Below are positions 33,703 through 45,163 of a DNA stretch of 64,000 bases, in pieces. Position 1 is the first letter of the stretch. Each line of letters starts with the position of its first letter. A program made the position numbers and the translations under genes. This DNA comes from DASSSQ01 sp963839285. Lineage in GTDB: Bacteria > Actinomycetota > Thermoleophilia > Gaiellales > Gaiellaceae. The stretch is taken from contig CAWIUN010000029.1 in assembly GCA_963839285.1 (NCBI GenBank), positions 62,001 to 126,000 on the forward strand. Reading direction: 5' to 3'. Below the pieces are notes generated by a model that saw nothing but the letters and a program-made list of their open reading frames with translations, searched no databases and was not told the origin of the DNA.

Positions 33703-33708
33703 GGCGCC

Positions 33709-35969
33709 GTGACCGCGGCCGACGAGACCGCCGCCGAGGAGCGCGCCGACCGCGACCGGGGCCGCCGCCTGGCGCTCTCGACCGCGATCTTCGCCGCCGC
33801 GACGGGCCTCTCGCGCGTCCTCGGCCTCGTCCGCGAGATCGTCGCCAAGAACTACTTCGGCGTCTCCGGCCCGATCAACGCGTTCACCGTCGCCTTCCAG
33901 GTGCCGAACCTCGTGCGGGCGCTCGTCGCCGACGCGGCGCTCTCCTCGGCGTTCGTCCCCGTCTTCACCGACCTGCTCGAGCAGGGCGACCGCAAGCGGG
34001 CCTGGCGCGTCGCCTCGAGCCTCTTCTGGCTGCTGCTGCTCGGGCTCGGCGGCCTGACGGCCCTCTTCATCGTGATCGCGCCCTGGATCATGCGCCCGTT
34101 CGGCCTGCCGGGCGGCTACGAGAGCCTCGCCGTGACGCTCTCGCGGATCCTCTTCCCGATCGTCGCGCTGCTCGGCGTCTCCGGGATCGTCGTCGGGATC
34201 CTCAACTCCTACGAGCACTTCACGATCCCGGCGCTGACGCCCGTCTTCTGGAACCTCGCGATCATCGCCGGGCTCGTGATCGGCGTCCCGAACGTGAGCG
34301 GCTCGACCCGCGAGCTCGAGATCTACGCCCTCTCGATCCTCGCCGGGACCGTGATCCAGGTGCTGCTGCCGTTCCCGTGGCTCGCCGGCCGCGACGGGCG
34401 CCTGCAGCTCGTGATCGACTGGCGCGACCCGGCCGTCCGCCGCGTCTTCAAGCTGATGCTGCCGGTGACGCTCGGGCTCGGGCTGATCAACGTCAACCTC
34501 GTGATCGACTCGCTGTTCGCCGCGCGCCTGATCGACCCGACGCTGTCGCCCTCGGCGATCGACGCCGCCTTCCGGATCTACATGCTCCCGCAGGGGATGT
34601 TCTCGGTCGCGATCGCGACGGTGCTGTTCCCGTCGCTCGCGCGGTTCGCCTCCCGCCGCGACTACGACGGCTTCCGGCGCACCGTCTCGACCGGCCTGCG
34701 GCAGATCGCCTTCCTGCTCGTCCCGGCCAGCGCCGCCGCCGCCGTGCTCGCCCAGCCGATCGTGCGGCTCCTCTACCAGCGCGGCGACTTCACCGCCGCC
34801 CAGACGCCGTCGTCGCCGCCTCGCTCGCCGCCTTCGCCGCCGGCTCGCCGTCGGGATCCTCAACTCGTACGAGCACTTCACGATCCCGGCGCTGACGCCC
34901 GTCTTCTGGAACCTCGCGATCATCGCCGGGCTCGTGATCGGCGTCCCGAACGTGAGCGGCTCGACCCGCGAGCTCGAGATCTACGCCATCTCGATCCTCG
35001 CCGGGACCGTGATCCAGGTGCTGCTGCCGTTCCCGTGGCTCGCCGGCCGCGACGGGCGCCTGCAGCTCGTGATCGACTGGCGCGACCCGGCCGTCCACCG
35101 CGTCTTCAAGCTGATGCTGCCGGTGACGCTCGGGCTCGGGCTGATCAACGTCAACCTCGTGATCGACTCGCTGTTCGCCGCGCGCCTGATCGACCCGACG
35201 CTGTCGCCTTCTGCGATCGACGCCGCCTTCCGGATCTACATGCTCCCGCAGGGGATGTTCTCGGTCGCGATCGCGACGGTGCTGTTCCCGTCGCTCGCGC
35301 GGTTCGCCTCCCGCCGCGACTACGACGGCTTCCGCCGCACCGTCTCCACCGGCCTGCGGCAGATCGCCTTCCTGCTCGTCCCGGCCAGCGCCGCCGCCGC
35401 CGTGCTCGCCCAGCCGATCGTGCGGCTCCTCTACCAGCGCGGCGACTTCACCGCCGCCCAGACGCCCGTCGTCGCCGCCTCGCTCGCCGCTTTCGCCGCC
35501 GGCCTCGCCTTCAACGGCGCGATGCTGATGCTGAACCGCGCCTTCTTCAGCCTGCAGTCGAACTGGGTGCCGACCTGGGTCGCGCTCGGCAACCTGTTCG
35601 TGAACGCCGGCCTCGACGCCGCCTTCTACCGCGTCGGCACCTGGGGGATCCCACTCTCGACCACGCTCGTCAACGTCGCGGGCACGGTCGCGCTGCTCTG
35701 GCTCCTGCGCAGGCGGCTCGGCCGGATCGAGCTCGCGGGCACGATCGCGACGACGACGAGGATCGTCGCCGCCTCGGCCGCGCTCGCGGGCGTCTGCTAC
35801 GGCGTCTGGCTCGGCCTCGACCGCGCGCTCGGCCGCGAGATCGGCTTCCAGGTCGTCTCGGTCGGCGTCGCCCTCGCGGCGGGCGCGCTCGTCTACCTCG
35901 GCGCGTGCAGGGCCCTGCGCGTGCGCGAGCTCGACACGCTGCTCTCGCTCGCGACGTCGTGCTGCCTGA
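33709..35969 (+). CDS. murJ: MurJ/MviN lipid II flippase with 658-bp internal tandem duplication
   Basis: The N-terminus (TAIFAAATGLSRVLGLVREI; FGVSGPINAFTVAFQVPNLV, RALVAD) and multiple TM helices identify the peptidoglycan lipid II flippase. Sequence 34192-34849 (VGILNSYEHFTIPALTPVFW through ...GDFTAAQTP) is repeated at 34850-35509 with eight substitutions that I count and two 1-bp gaps in copy 1. Without the gaps the repeat would be 660 bp (220 codons), in frame. After copy 2 the normal C-terminal half follows. Either one copy is an assembly artefact, giving a ~530-residue MurJ, or the gene is really enlarged. A final single-base shift near the end brings the TGA at 35967 in frame. Confidence 0.82.
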
Positions 35970-35994
35970 GCGGGCGCTGTGCGACAATCGCCAC

Positions 35995-37918
35995 GTGGGG
36001 AGTGCCACCGGCGACACGATCGAGGCCGGGCGCCTGGCGTTCGGCCGCCGTGCCTGGGCGGAGGCGTACGACGCGCTGGCGCCGCTCGCCGAGGAGCTCG
36101 ACGCCGGCGACCTCGAGCGGCTCGCCGACGCGGCCTACTGGAGCGGCCGCCTCGAGGAAGCGCTCGCGGCGCGCGAGCGCGCGTACCGCGCCTACGCGGC
36201 CGACGACGACAAGCTCCGGGCCGCGGAGGTCGCGCTGCGGCTCGCGGTCGAGCACATCAGCAAGGGAGCGTTCGCGGTCGGCGGCGGCTGGCTGGCGAAG
36301 GGCGAGCGGGCGCTCGAGGGTCAACCGGAGTCGCTCGTCCACGCACGGCTCGAGCTGACGCGCAGCCTGAGCGCGTGGATGCTGCACGGGAAGCTCGAGG
36401 AGGCGCACGCCCACGCGCAGCTCGCGTTCGAGCTCGGCGAGCGCTTCGGCGACCCGAACGTGCAGGCGATCGCGCTCGTCGCGCAGGGCCAGACGCTGCT
36501 CTACAAGGGTGAGCTCGACGCGGGCCTGAAGCTGCTCGACGAGGCCTCGATCTCCGCCCTGACCGGCGAGCTCGACCCGTTCGCGACCTGCATGGTCTAC
36601 TGCATGACGATCACCGGCTGCCAGGTGGTCGGCGACTACGGCCGGGCCCGGCAGTGGACGGACGCCGCCAGCCGCTGGTCGGACACGATCGACGTCCACG
36701 GCTTCCCCGGCGCCTGCCGCGTCCACCGTTCGGAGATCCTCTGGCTCGGCGGCGACTGGGACGCGGCGGAGCAGGAGGTCCTGGCCGCCTGCAACGAGCT
36801 CGGCAGCTACAGCGTCTTCACGGCCGGCGCGGGGCAGTACCAGATCGGCGAGATCCGCAGGCGCCGCGGCGACTTCGCGGCGGCCGAGGAGGCGTACCGG
36901 AAGGCGCAGGAGCTCGGCCGCGACCCGCAGCCGGGCCAGGCGCTGCTCCGACTGGCGCAGGGGAAGGCGAGCGAGGCGGTCGCGGCGCTCGGCCGCTCGC
37001 TCGGGCCCGACCGGGCCGACCCGCTCCTGCGCGCCCGGCGGCTGCCGGCCCAGGTCGAGGTGTCGCTCGCCGTCGGCGAGCTCGACGCCGCCCGACGCGC
37101 GGCGGACGAGCTGGCGGAGACGACGGAGACGTTCCGCGTCGACGGCGAGCGGACGCCGCTGCTCGAGGGGGCGCTGCAGCTCTCGCGGGCGCGGATCGGG
37201 CTGGCGGCCGAGGAGTGGGAGGCCGCCGAGCACTGTGCGCGCGCCGCGCTCGCGACCTGGACGAAGGTCGGCGCGCCCTACGAGGCGGCGCAGGCGCGGC
37301 TGCTGCTCGGGATGGCGTACGAGCACCAGGGCGACCCAGACGGGGCCCGCGGCGAGTACCAGCTGGCGGAGGAGACCTTCACGCCGGCTCGGGGCGGTGC
37401 TCGACGCGCGGCGCGTGCTCGAGCTGCTCGGCGACGCCGAGACGCGGCGCACCTTCGTCTTCACCGACATCGTCGACTCGACGAAGCTGCTCGAGGCGCT
37501 CGGCCAGGAGAAGTGGAAGAAGCTGCTCGACCGCCACGACGCCCTGCTCGCCGGCGCGATCGAGGAGCACGGCGGCGACGTGATCAAGCACACCGGCGAC
37601 GGGCTCTTCGCGGCCTTCGACTCGCCGGCGGCCGCGGTCGAGGCCTCCGTCCAGATCCAGCGCGCGCTCGAAGACGAGTTCGTCACCGTCCGGATCGGCA
37701 TCCACAGCGGCGAGGCGCTCGAGCGCGGCAACGACTACACGGGCCGCGGCGTCAACGTCGCCGCCCGGATCGGCGCGCTCGCGGGCGGCGGCGAGATCCT
37801 CGTCTCGACCGAGACCCTCGACGGCACCGCGGTCGCGCATCCCGTCTCGGCCCCGCGCGCGGTCGACCTGAAGGGCTTCGCCGAGCCGGTGCCGATCGCC
37901 GCGGTCGACTGGCGCTAG
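35995..37918 (+). CDS. TPR-domain class III adenylate/guanylate cyclase, one frameshift
   Basis: About 640 residues. Residues 1-~460 are helical repeats of TPR type (AEAYDALAPLAEELDAGDLE; GDFAAAEEAYRKAQELGRDP), and the C-terminal ~180 residues are a class III nucleotide cyclase domain: FVFTDIVDSTKLLEALG with the first metal Asp, HTGDGLFAAFDSPAAAVEAS with the second, and GRGVNVAARIGALAGGGEIL. A +1 shift near 37385 sits at the domain junction. It is cytosolic, without TM segments. It probably makes cAMP in response to a partner bound by the TPR part (inference). GTG 35995 follows GACAAT by six bases. Confidence 0.83.
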
Positions 37919-38411
37919 CCGCCGGCCGGCGGCGGTAGATCGCCGAGCGGCTCATGCCGCCGCCCCTTTCGTCACCGAGCGCTCCTGTGTCACAGGCGTG
38001 GTCTACTCGATCGAGCTTCTGGCCGAGCGACGGTGCCGCCGGACTGCCGCGGTGCTCACCGAACGCTGCGCTGACGGGCTCGTTGCTGGATGCGACGTAT
38101 CAGCGTTGCACGCTCGATCGTCCACGGGTCTGCTTCGCGATCTCGGTCGACGTTCGTGCTCCCGGATCCGCGTCGTGTCGGCCAGCTCGGTCGTTGCCGA
38201 CCGATCATCGTTGCCGCCGACCGTATGCGCGGGTCACGCTCTTCCATCGCAGAGCCGCCGACGCAGCGCGTCGGAATGCACGCGCGTTCCTCGTCGGCCG
38301 TCGACGTCACACTGACGGCTAGCCCTTCGCGTCCGGGCGCCGCCGCCGCAGTCCATGACTCGGTTCCCGCGGATCGTCAGGAAGCTGTTAGGCTCGACGT
38401 CGCGCGCACCG
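37919..38411. other. gene-free, lower-GC stretch
   Basis: About 490 bp with visibly lower GC than the neighbouring genes and only short frames without homology. On the minus strand it continues from the decayed secreted-protein gene at 38412-38771 and may be its eroded 3' part; nothing else is recognised. Confidence 0.5.
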
Positions 38412-38771
38412 TCACGAGCGTACTTGCCGTCGGCGCGGCTGATCGCGATCCGTCGGCGTCGCAGCTGCCGACGCCGTGCAGGGCTGTCCGCGTCGACGCG
38501 ACGAGTTGCCGGTGACGTGCACTGACGCCGGAACGCTCGCATGGTCGATGAGGACCGCACCACGGGCGAGCGTCAGGTTGCCGAGGATCGTGATCGACGC
38601 ACCCGGTGCGAAGTCGCAGGTGCCGGACACGGTGAAGCCCTGGTAGGTGCCGGAGTCGAGCGTCCCGCCGTCACACGGGTTCGAGCCGGGCTTGCCCGCC
38701 GCCGAGCTCGCGGCTCCGACCGCGAGTGCCGCGTCGACGACGAGCGGGAGCAACAGCCGGTGCTTGCGCAT
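38412..38771 (-). pseudogene. decayed secreted beta-helix-like protein
   Basis: From ATG 38771 (GGAG Shine-Dalgarno upstream) it reads a signal peptide (MRKHRLLLPLVVDAALAVGA, ASSAA), then CDGGTLDSGTYQGFTVSGTC and ITILGNLTLARGAVLIDHAS, VPASVHVTGN. This resembles exported repetitive 'GNxxxxxGxxL' proteins that usually continue 150 or more residues. After VHVTGN homology is lost and the frame ends in basic low-complexity sequence. Its composition is less GC-rich than surrounding genes. Degeneration is more extensive than the single-base insertions seen elsewhere. Confidence 0.6.
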
Positions 38772-38948
38772 GCGCGTTCCTCTCCTTCGTGGATACCAGT
38801 TAGCGTGCACACGTGCGGCGCCCTCTCCGCGCCGCCCCGCGCGGGCCGGAGTATATGCGTGGATCACCCGATCGACCCTCGTGCATCCCGCCCCGGCCGC
38901 GAATAGCAGGGGAAAAACAGCCCGCAGCTACCATCGCGCGGACGCCCC

Positions 38949-40732
<1,784 letters not shown>

Positions 40733-40736
<4 letters not shown>

Positions 40737-41029
40737 TCCTCTCGCCGCAGCACCTGAACCGACTGCGGCTCGTGCTCGCAAAGCACCCGCAGGTGCGCCG
40801 CGCGATCTACGTCGAGGACGCTGCCAGGCCGGTGATCGCATTCGAGTACGACGAGCGGCCGCCGTCTGTCGAGGAGGCGCAGAGGCGGGTCTGCAGGCTC
40901 GTGGAGGCGGTCGCACCGGCACTCGGCCGCGCGCGCTTCGAGGTCGGCCTTTCCGCGGGAGGGCCCGAGGAGATCGCGCCGACGGCGGAGCGCGGAGAGG
41001 TGATCTACGAACGGGGAGCCGTCTCGTGA
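40733..41029 (+). CDS. hypothetical protein between lepA and hemW
   Basis: A 98-residue protein starting at GTG 40733, overlapping the lepA stop by four bases, and overlapped in turn by hemW (GTGA), so it is translationally coupled in both directions. The sequence (LSPQHLNRLRLVLAKHPQVR; RPVIAFEYDERPPSVEEAQR) suggests a small alpha/beta protein. I do not recognise the family; GC3 is slightly lower than in its neighbours. Confidence 0.6.
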
Positions 41030-42153
41030 TCCGGCACCTCTACGTCCACCTGCCCTTCTGCGCGCACCGCTGCGGCTACTGCGACTTCGTCACCGCGACC
41101 GGCCGCCACGACCAGCACGGCGCCTACGTCGAGGCGCTGCTCGCGGAGCTCGAGCTCGAGCGCGGGCGGCTGGCGCCGGAGCTCGAGACGATCTTCCTCG
41201 GCGGCGGCACGCCGACCTTCACCGAGCCGGCCGCGCTCGAGCGGTTGCTCGCGGGCCTGCCGGAGGCGGCGGAGGTGACCGTCGAGGCGAATCCGGAGAC
41301 CGTCACGCCCGCCCTCGCCGCGCTCCTGTCACGAAACCGTGTCAATCGCGTGTCGATGGGCGCGCAGAGCTTCGACATCGGCCTGCTGGACGTGCTGGAG
41401 CGCCGCTCGCGGCCCGAGGACGTCCGCCGCGCCGTGCACGCTCTTCGTGATGCCGAGATCGACAACATCTCGCTCGATCTCGTCTACGGGATCCCGGGCC
41501 AGAGCGCCGCCCTGCTGCGGCGCGACCTCGAGCAGGCGCTCGCCCTCGAGCCGGAGCACCTCTCGTGCTACGAGCTCGAGGCCAAGCCGGGGACGCGCTT
41601 CACACATACCCACGGGGATGAGCTGGCCCGCCAGAGCGAGGCGATGGAGGGCTACTTCGGCGACGTGGTCGAGACGCTGACCGCGGCCGGGTACCGCTGG
41701 TACGAGACGGCGAGCTTCTGCCGCCGTGCGGAGGACGCGGGAGGGCGTGACCTCCGCGCACGGCACAACCTCGCCTACTGGCTCGGTCGCGACTACCTCG
41801 GGCTCGGCATCGGTGCGGTCTCGACGCACGGCGGCCGGCGCTGGCGGAACGCGCCGCGGCTCGGGCCCTACCTGGCGGCGCTCGCCGCGACGGGCGCGGA
41901 GGCGCCGCCGCGGGAGCTCGAGGAGCTGCCGGAGGAGACGCGTCTGCTCGAGCGCGTGATGCTCGGGCTGCGGCTCGACGAGCCGCTGCCGCTCGCCGGG
42001 CTGGAGCCGGCGCTCGATCTCGCCGGTCTGGCGCGGGTCGAGCGGCTCGGGTTGGTGGAGCGACGCCGGGTCGGCGGCGTCGGCGACACGCTCGTCCTGA
42101 CCGCCCGCGGCCGCCTCGTCGGCGACGGCGTCACGGCCGAGCTCGTCGCCTGA
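41026..42153 (+). CDS. hemW: HemW, radical-SAM haem chaperone (CPO-III-like)
   Basis: An intact 375-residue HemN-like protein. C-x3-C-x2-C as CAHRCGYCDF binds the 4Fe-4S cluster, GGGTPTF and VEANPET are radical-SAM core motifs, and the HemN C-terminal domain (RHNLAYWLGRDYLGLGIGAV) follows. The fourth residue after the cluster motif is Phe (YCDF), as in HemW rather than true oxygen-independent CPO. It should insert haem into respiratory proteins. Confidence 0.92.
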   Translation: MIRHLYVHLPFCAHRCGYCDFVTATGRHDQHGAYVEALLAELELERGRLAPELETIFLGGGTPTFTEPAALERLLAGLPEAAEVTVEANPETVTPALAALLSRNRVNRVSMGAQSFDIGLLDVLERRSRPEDVRRAVHALRDAEIDNISLDLVYGIPGQSAALLRRDLEQALALEPEHLSCYELEAKPGTRFTHTHGDELARQSEAMEGYFGDVVETLTAAGYRWYETASFCRRAEDAGGRDLRARHNLAYWLGRDYLGLGIGAVSTHGGRRWRNAPRLGPYLAALAATGAEAPPRELEELPEETRLLERVMLGLRLDEPLPLAGLEPALDLAGLARVERLGLVERRRVGGVGDTLVLTARGRLVGDGVTAELVA

Positions 42154-42179
42154 GACCTGGCCGTCGTCCGGCGCTGCGG

Positions 42180-42185
42180 TAAAAT
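42180..42185 (+). promoter_or_regulatory. -10 element of hrcA
   Basis: TAAAAT, an AT-only hexamer in a very GC-rich context, eight bases before the ATG. Confidence 0.65.
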
Positions 42186-42193
42186 CGCTGCAA

Positions 42194-43228
42194 ATGGCGC
42201 CCGAGCTGACCGAGCGGCAGCGGTCGATCCTCCGTCTGGTGGTCGAGGAGCACGTCTCGACCGGGCAGCCGGTCGGCTCGAAGACGCTCGTCGAGCGTGC
42301 GGGGCTCGGCGTCTCGGCGTCGACCGTGCGCAACGAGCTGTCGGAGCTGGAGCACTCGGGGCTGCTGATGCACCCGCACACCTCCGCGGGCCGCGTGCCG
42401 ACGAAGGGCGGCTACCGCTACTACGCCGACGTCCTGCTCAGGGAGCTCGAGCCGCGGCCGGCGTCGTTCCCGCTCGACCTGGCCGGCGCCCGGAACGAGG
42501 TGGACGGCGCGTTGCAGGCGACGACCGAGATGCTCTCGCAGCTGACCCAGCTGATCGCGCTCGTCTCGGCGCCGCCGCTCGAGACGGCGACGGTCAAGCA
42601 CGTCGAGGTGCTGCTCCTGCAGGCGCGCGTCGTCATGGTCGTGGTGATCACCTCGACCGGCGGCGTCGCCAAGCGCGTCTACGCGTTCGAGCAGACCGTC
42701 GACCCGAAGCTGGCGGAGTGGGCGGGCGAGTACCTGAACGACCAGGTCGCGCAGCTGCAGCTCGGCAGCTCGATGCTCCGCCGCCGCTTCGAGGACCCCG
42801 GTCTCTCGCCGGTGGAGCGCGGCTTCCTCGACGTGCTCCGGCCGGCCTTCACGGAGCTCGTCGGCGAGGACGAGCACCGGCTCTACGTCGGCGGCGCCGC
42901 CGGCCTGCTCGTCGACGTCCGCGCCGAGGACATCTCGACCTACAAGGCGGTGCTCGAGATGCTCGAGCAGCGCGCCTCGATGCTCGACCTGCTGGCGGAG
43001 GTGCTCGACCCCCGACGGCCGTTCGTCCGCGTCGGCGACGAGCTCGAGCACCCTGCGCTCTCGGAGCTCGCGCTCGTCGGCGCCTGCTACGGGCTGACGA
43101 ATCGCACGCTCGGCTCGGTCAGCCTCGTCGGGCCGCTGCGGATGGACTACGGCAAGGCGATCAGCTCGGTCCGCTCGGCCGCGTCGGAGCTCTCGCGCTT
43201 CGTCGAGGACGTCTACCAGGAGAGCTGA
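42194..43228 (+). CDS. hrcA: heat-inducible transcription repressor HrcA
   Basis: An intact 344-residue repressor: N-terminal winged helix (LTERQRSILRLVVEEHVSTG; PVGSKTLVERAGLGVSASTV, RNEL), HPHTSAGRVPTKGGYRYYAD, and the C-terminal GAF-like inserted dimerisation domain ending ASELSRFVEDVYQES. It represses class I heat-shock genes via CIRCE elements; no CIRCE is seen upstream here. ATG 42194 lies eight bases after TAAAAT (42180-42185), one of the best -10s in the window. Confidence 0.95.
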   Translation: MAPELTERQRSILRLVVEEHVSTGQPVGSKTLVERAGLGVSASTVRNELSELEHSGLLMHPHTSAGRVPTKGGYRYYADVLLRELEPRPASFPLDLAGARNEVDGALQATTEMLSQLTQLIALVSAPPLETATVKHVEVLLLQARVVMVVVITSTGGVAKRVYAFEQTVDPKLAEWAGEYLNDQVAQLQLGSSMLRRRFEDPGLSPVERGFLDVLRPAFTELVGEDEHRLYVGGAAGLLVDVRAEDISTYKAVLEMLEQRASMLDLLAEVLDPRRPFVRVGDELEHPALSELALVGACYGLTNRTLGSVSLVGPLRMDYGKAISSVRSAASELSRFVEDVYQES

Positions 43229-43264
43229 CGCGGGGCCGTGGCGCGCGGCCGTTACCCTTGACCG

Positions 43265-44380
43265 GTGGCCACCGCGAGGCACGACTACTACGAGCTCCTG
43301 GGCGTCTCGCGCGACGCCTCCGACGCCGAGATCAAGAAGGCGTTCCGCCGGCTCGCCCGGCAGCTGCACCCGGACGTCTCCGAGGAGGCGGACGCCGAGG
43401 AGCGCTTCCGCGACGTGTCCGAGGCGTACGAGGTGCTCTCGAACTCGGAGACGCGGCAGCTCTACGACCGCTACGGCCACGCCGGGCTCCGGGGCGGCGG
43501 CTTCCGGCCCACGCACGTCGACCTCGGCAACCTCGGCGACCTCTTCTCCGCCTTCTTCGGCGACGACCTCTTCGGCGGCGCCGCGGCCCGCGCCGCTCGC
43601 GGCGCCGACGTCGCGGCCGAGGTCGAGATCGAGCTGGTCGAGGCCGCCAAGGGCGCCACGCGCAGCGTCCCCTACGACGTCGCGGTCACCTGCGGCGTCT
43701 GCACGGGCAGCGGCGTCGAGCCGGGCACGCCGGTCGAGACCTGCGAGACCTGCGGCGGCAGCGGCCGGGTCCAGCAGATCTCGCGCAGCCTCTTCGGCGA
43801 GTTCGTCCGCCAGTCGGCCTGCCCGCGCTGCGGCGGCAGCGGGCGCTTCGTCACGCACCCGTGCGAGGCCTGCGAGGGCGCCGGGCGCACGCTCGACCGG
43901 CGCCAGCTCGAGGTCGAGATCCCGCCCGGGATCCACGACGGCCAGCGGATCCGGCTGACCGGCGAGGGCCACGCGGGCGCGCTCGGCGGCCGCGCCGGCG
44001 ACGTCTACGTGCTCGTCCGCGTCCTGCCCGACCCGCGCTTCGTCCGCGAGGGCAACGACGTCTTCTCGACCGCCGACCTGACGATGACACAGGCCGCGCT
44101 CGGGGCGACGGTGACGGTCGAGACGCTCGACGGGCCGGTCGAGCTCGAGTTCGGCCCGGGCACGCAGCCGGGCGAGATCCGCGTCCTCCGCGGCAAGGGC
44201 ATGCCGGTGCTGCAGGGCTTCGGCCGCGGCGACCAGCGCGTGCTCGTCGGCGTCGCCGTCCCGCGCCACCTGACCGACGAGCAGCGCCGCCTGCTCGACG
44301 AGTTCGAGCGGCACTCGTCGGAGCAGACCTATCGCGCCGACGAGAGCTTCTTCGAGAAGCTGAAGAGCGCCTTCCGCTGA
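43265..44380 (+). CDS. dnaJ: chaperone protein DnaJ
   Basis: An intact 371-residue type I DnaJ. The J-domain (DYYELLGVSRDASDAEIKKA) has the HPD motif in QLHPDVSEE. A Gly/Phe region follows, then four zinc CxxCxGxG repeats (CGVCTGSG, CETCGGSG, CPRCGGSG, CEACEGAG) and two C-terminal substrate-binding domains. It is DnaK's co-chaperone. GTG 43265 follows TACCCT by six bases. Confidence 0.96.
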   Translation: MATARHDYYELLGVSRDASDAEIKKAFRRLARQLHPDVSEEADAEERFRDVSEAYEVLSNSETRQLYDRYGHAGLRGGGFRPTHVDLGNLGDLFSAFFGDDLFGGAAARAARGADVAAEVEIELVEAAKGATRSVPYDVAVTCGVCTGSGVEPGTPVETCETCGGSGRVQQISRSLFGEFVRQSACPRCGGSGRFVTHPCEACEGAGRTLDRRQLEVEIPPGIHDGQRIRLTGEGHAGALGGRAGDVYVLVRVLPDPRFVREGNDVFSTADLTMTQAALGATVTVETLDGPVELEFGPGTQPGEIRVLRGKGMPVLQGFGRGDQRVLVGVAVPRHLTDEQRRLLDEFERHSSEQTYRADESFFEKLKSAFR

Positions 44381-45150
44381 GCGGCCCGCCCCTCCGCCGC
44401 GTCTCGGTCACGATCCCGCTGCACCGGGCCGAGCAGGCGCGGTCGCTGATGCTCGAGCTCTTCCCGGCCGGGTTCGAGGAGGTCGACTCGGGCGGCGCCG
44501 TCGAGCTCGTCGCCTACACCGACCCGGGCGGCGAGGAGCGGCTGATGCACGTCTTCTCCGGCGTCAGCGCGAGCGACGTCGAGGCCGGCTGGGAGGAGCG
44601 CTGGCGCGACTTCCACAAGCCGGTGCGGATCGGCCCGCTCTGGGTCGGGCCGCCCTGGGAGCAGCCGCCGCCCGACGCGCTCGCCGTCGTCGTCGACCCG
44701 GGCCGCGCCTTCGGCACCGGCGCGCACCCGACCACCCGCCTCTGCCTCGAGGCGCTGCTCGAGCTCGAGCGGGGCTCGCTGCTCGACGTCGGCTGCGGCT
44801 CCGGGGTGCTCGCGATCGCCGCCGCGCTGCTCGGCTACGCGCCCGTGCTCGGCATCGACACCGACCCGGCCGCGGTCGAGGCGACCGCGGCGAACGCGGC
44901 CGTCAACGGGGTCGAGGTCTCCGCCCGGCTCGTGGACGGCACCGAGGCCGAGCTGCCCGCGGCCGACGTCACGGTCGCCAACATCTCGCTCGAGGGCGTG
45001 CTCGCGCTGCGTCCCGCGAGCCCGCTCCTGCTCACCTCGGGCTACCTCGTCTCGGAGCGCCCCGACCCGGCCGGGTACACGCACGTCCTCCGCCGCGAGA
45101 CCGGCGGCTGGGCTGCGGACGTCTACGGGTCGGAGGAGACCGCGCGGTAG
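44377..45150 (+). CDS. prmA: ribosomal protein L11 methyltransferase, CTG start
   Basis: A 257-residue SAM-dependent methyltransferase. VVVDPGRAFGTGAHPTTRLC is the PrmA signature, LLDVGCGSGVLAIAAALLGY motif I, and VANISLEGVLAL the NPP-like catalytic loop (here N-I-S). It trimethylates L11. No ATG/GTG is available near the homologous start; CTG 44377 overlaps the dnaJ TGA (CTGA) as in hisG. RsmE, which often follows, is absent. Confidence 0.88.
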   Translation: MSGPPLRRVSVTIPLHRAEQARSLMLELFPAGFEEVDSGGAVELVAYTDPGGEERLMHVFSGVSASDVEAGWEERWRDFHKPVRIGPLWVGPPWEQPPPDALAVVVDPGRAFGTGAHPTTRLCLEALLELERGSLLDVGCGSGVLAIAAALLGYAPVLGIDTDPAAVEATAANAAVNGVEVSARLVDGTEAELPAADVTVANISLEGVLALRPASPLLLTSGYLVSERPDPAGYTHVLRRETGGWAADVYGSEETAR

Positions 45151-45163
45151 TAACCTCCCGCCG

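Larger units (their letters stand above)
32545..33708. other. 1.16-kb non-coding region between leuA leader and murJ
   Basis: Open frames cross this region but show no homology and no consistent frame. It contains the leuL promoter (32551-32556), a pair of GTGCCGAAT/GTGCCGATT motifs (32757-32765 and 32746-32754), CCTTTCCGGACAGG near 32657, an 80-bp tandem repeat from 33008, and the murJ -10 (TATGCT, 33697-33702). The right part from about 33540 has no recognised content. Confidence 0.6.

Noticed and set aside
38680..38700. tRNA T-arm (GGTTCGAGCC)
   Set aside because: It lies within the coding part of the secreted-protein remnant and no acceptor, D or anticodon arms surround it.
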